Shown here piece by piece: positions 7,883 through 9,210 of a stretch of DNA of 9,210 nt. Each line of letters opens with the position of its first letter. Within the stretch, counting starts at the first letter, position 1. The stretch spans positions 1 through 9,210 of the forward strand of contig CAUJJQ010000028.1 of NCBI GenBank assembly GCA_963205285.1. The letters run 5' to 3'. The notes under the pieces were generated by a model, which was not told the origin of the DNA, ran no database searches, and saw nothing but the letters and a program-made list of their open reading frames with translations. Position numbers and translations under genes: made by a program. The DNA is from Pseudomonadota bacterium (lineage in GTDB: Bacteria; Pseudomonadota; Alphaproteobacteria; Sphingomonadales; Sphingomonadaceae).

Positions 7883-9210
7883 TCAGATGCTCAACACGCT
7901 CGGCAGTTTGGGCAGGGGCTGTTCGGGGATGCCATGTTCAACCATCGTCTGCAGCGCGGCGAATACATCGCCGTCGATCGCGCTCCCGACATCGCGCGCC
8001 ATGACTGCCAGCGCTTCGTCGCGCGGCATTGCCGCACGATAGGGCCGGGCAGAGGTGATGGCGTCGAAATAATCGGCGACCGAAATGATCCGCGTTTCCA
8101 GGCTGAGCGTGCGGGCATCCAGCCCCAGCGGATAACCCTTGCCATCCAGCCGTTCATGGTGTGAACCCGCCATCATCGCCATCGACCGCATCACCCCGAC
8201 GCGCGCCAATATGTCGCGGGTCAACCCGGCATGCCCCTTCATCTCCAGCCATTCATCACCATCGAGCGGCCCTGCCTTGTCGAGGATGCGGTTGCTGACC
8301 CCCAGTTTGCCAATGTCATGCAGCGCCGCGCCGCGCACAAGCGGGCGGCGTTCCTCGGCCGGGATGCCCAATATCTCCCCCAGCCGGTCGGTGAAAAAGG
8401 CAACGCGGTTGCTATGCCCGCCGGTATAGGGGCTTTTGGCGTCGATTACCTGCCCAAAGGCCAAGGCGATATCGTCGAGATAATCTTCATCGACTTCGAC
8501 ACTCGATTGCGCGGGTTCGAGCGCGAAGAGCGATTTTTCGACGTTGATCGCGCCAACTTCGGCCCAGAATTGCGGCTTGCCCGCGATGAGTGCGAACAGG
8601 CTTACCAGATAGGGGTCAAACCATGTGTCGGCGCGCGCCTTTACCTCGGCCAGCGCGCGCGATGGCCCCTCTGCCATATAGAAAACATCGGCAACTTGGG
8701 CGAGGAGCGCGATGCGCGACAGAAGCGGGATGGCATTGCCCGACAGGCCGCGCGGCATGCCGCCACCGTCCCAATGTTCGTCGAGGCTGGATATGGCGCC
8801 GGCCACATTCTCGGAAAAACGCAGTCGCCGGGCAATGGTCGCCCCCTGCGTGCAGCGGGTGTGGATAAAGCCGGTCAAAATGGGTGCTGCGTTGGTGAGC
8901 AGATGGTCGCGCGCCGCGTTGCGCACCGCATCGCTTTCGCGCCGACCAACCTCTGCCTCGACAAAGCGCAGGAAATCCGCACCATCGGGGCCGATCAGCT
9001 TGAAACCTTGTTTCAGCGTGCGGTCATCACCGACGAATAATTCGGCAACGCGCGCCGCATTGCTCGAACAGCCAAGATCCTTGAGCAAGGTGGCATAGAG
9101 GCAGTCGGCAAGTTCCTGCCCCTCCATCCCTGCGGCGATGCCCAATTGGACGGCAATCCACGCCGCGCGGATGCTATGCCCGGCGGGCTGCCCCTCTGTC
9201 AGGTCGAGCG
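7883..9210 (-). CDS. HD-GYP c-di-GMP phosphodiesterase with tandem domains, 5' end outside window
   Basis: The frame is open to the right edge (first full codon 9210-side at 9208), so the 441 visible residues lack the true start; the TTG at 9145 is an internal Leu codon. The C-terminal HD-GYP domain is complete in its metal and signature residues: GGHSNR (visible residues 263-268), ALHDIGKLGV (295-304), a KGHAG His (325), SHHERLDGKGYP (349-360) and SVADYFDAITSARPY (376-390). HD-GYP enzymes hydrolyse c-di-GMP to pGpG or GMP. The N-terminal half looks like a second, worn copy: GHSIR (10-14), then LLKDLGC where HD is expected, and LDEHWDGGGMPRGLSG where HHERWDGGGYP is expected. No transmembrane or receiver domain is visible. 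The start and any further N-terminal domain are unknown. Confidence 0.88.
   Translation of the reverse strand, partial: LDLTEGQPAGHSIRAAWIAVQLGIAAGMEGQELADCLYATLLKDLGCSSNAARVAELFVGDDRTLKQGFKLIGPDGADFLRFVEAEVGRRESDAVRNAARDHLLTNAAPILTGFIHTRCTQGATIARRLRFSENVAGAISSLDEHWDGGGMPRGLSGNAIPLLSRIALLAQVADVFYMAEGPSRALAEVKARADTWFDPYLVSLFALIAGKPQFWAEVGAINVEKSLFALEPAQSSVEVDEDYLDDIALAFGQVIDAKSPYTGGHSNRVAFFTDRLGEILGIPAEERRPLVRGAALHDIGKLGVSNRILDKAGPLDGDEWLEMKGHAGLTRDILARVGVMRSMAMMAGSHHERLDGKGYPLGLDARTLSLETRIISVADYFDAITSARPYRAAMPRDEALAVMARDVGSAIDGDVFAALQTMVEHGIPEQPLPKLPSVLSI

Overview
The window looks like a GC-rich alphaproteobacterial chromosome, most likely a sphingomonad. The reasons are the ThiC sequence with its TPP riboswitch, the HD-GYP and GGDEF signalling proteins, and a GC-rich palindromic repeat of a kind I associate with that group. 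This placement comes from recognition of sequence style, not from a search.

Layout. Positions 1-1214 (+ strand) hold the 3' end of a GGDEF diguanylate cyclase, a DoxX-like membrane protein, a gap with two strong hairpins, and a small unrecognised four-helix membrane protein. Positions 1208-4537 form an accessory strip. It holds a remnant of a Fic N-terminal domain, a DUF2726 protein, an AT-rich single-chain GmrSD-like (DUF262 plus DUF1524) restriction protein, a fragment of a second thiC 3' end, and on the minus strand a DUF4160/DUF2442 pair whose DUF4160 gene is frameshifted. Positions 4569-9210 are all on the minus strand and look like ordinary chromosome: thiC behind a TPP riboswitch, a TDT/TehA-family transporter, and a protein with tandem HD-GYP domains that runs off the right edge.

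The most notable structure is in the middle. A perfect 25-bp inverted repeat (2073-2097 and 4033-4057) brackets the DUF262-DUF1524 gene, giving a unit of about 2 kb with no transposase. Inside its right end is a 41-bp copy (38/41 identical) of the real thiC 3' end found at 4578-4618, in frame and ending in its own stop codon 2 bp from the stop of the DUF262 gene. This suggests that a defence gene once adjacent to some other thiC was moved here together with a scrap of that gene. Lines sampled inside the DUF262 gene are 33-37% GC, against 65% in a sampled line of thiC, which fits transfer.

The core genes are not one pathway. thiC makes the thiamine pyrimidine and is probably switched off by TPP through occlusion of its ribosome binding site. 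The GGDEF and HD-GYP genes at the two ends make and degrade c-di-GMP respectively, but nothing here shows that they act together.
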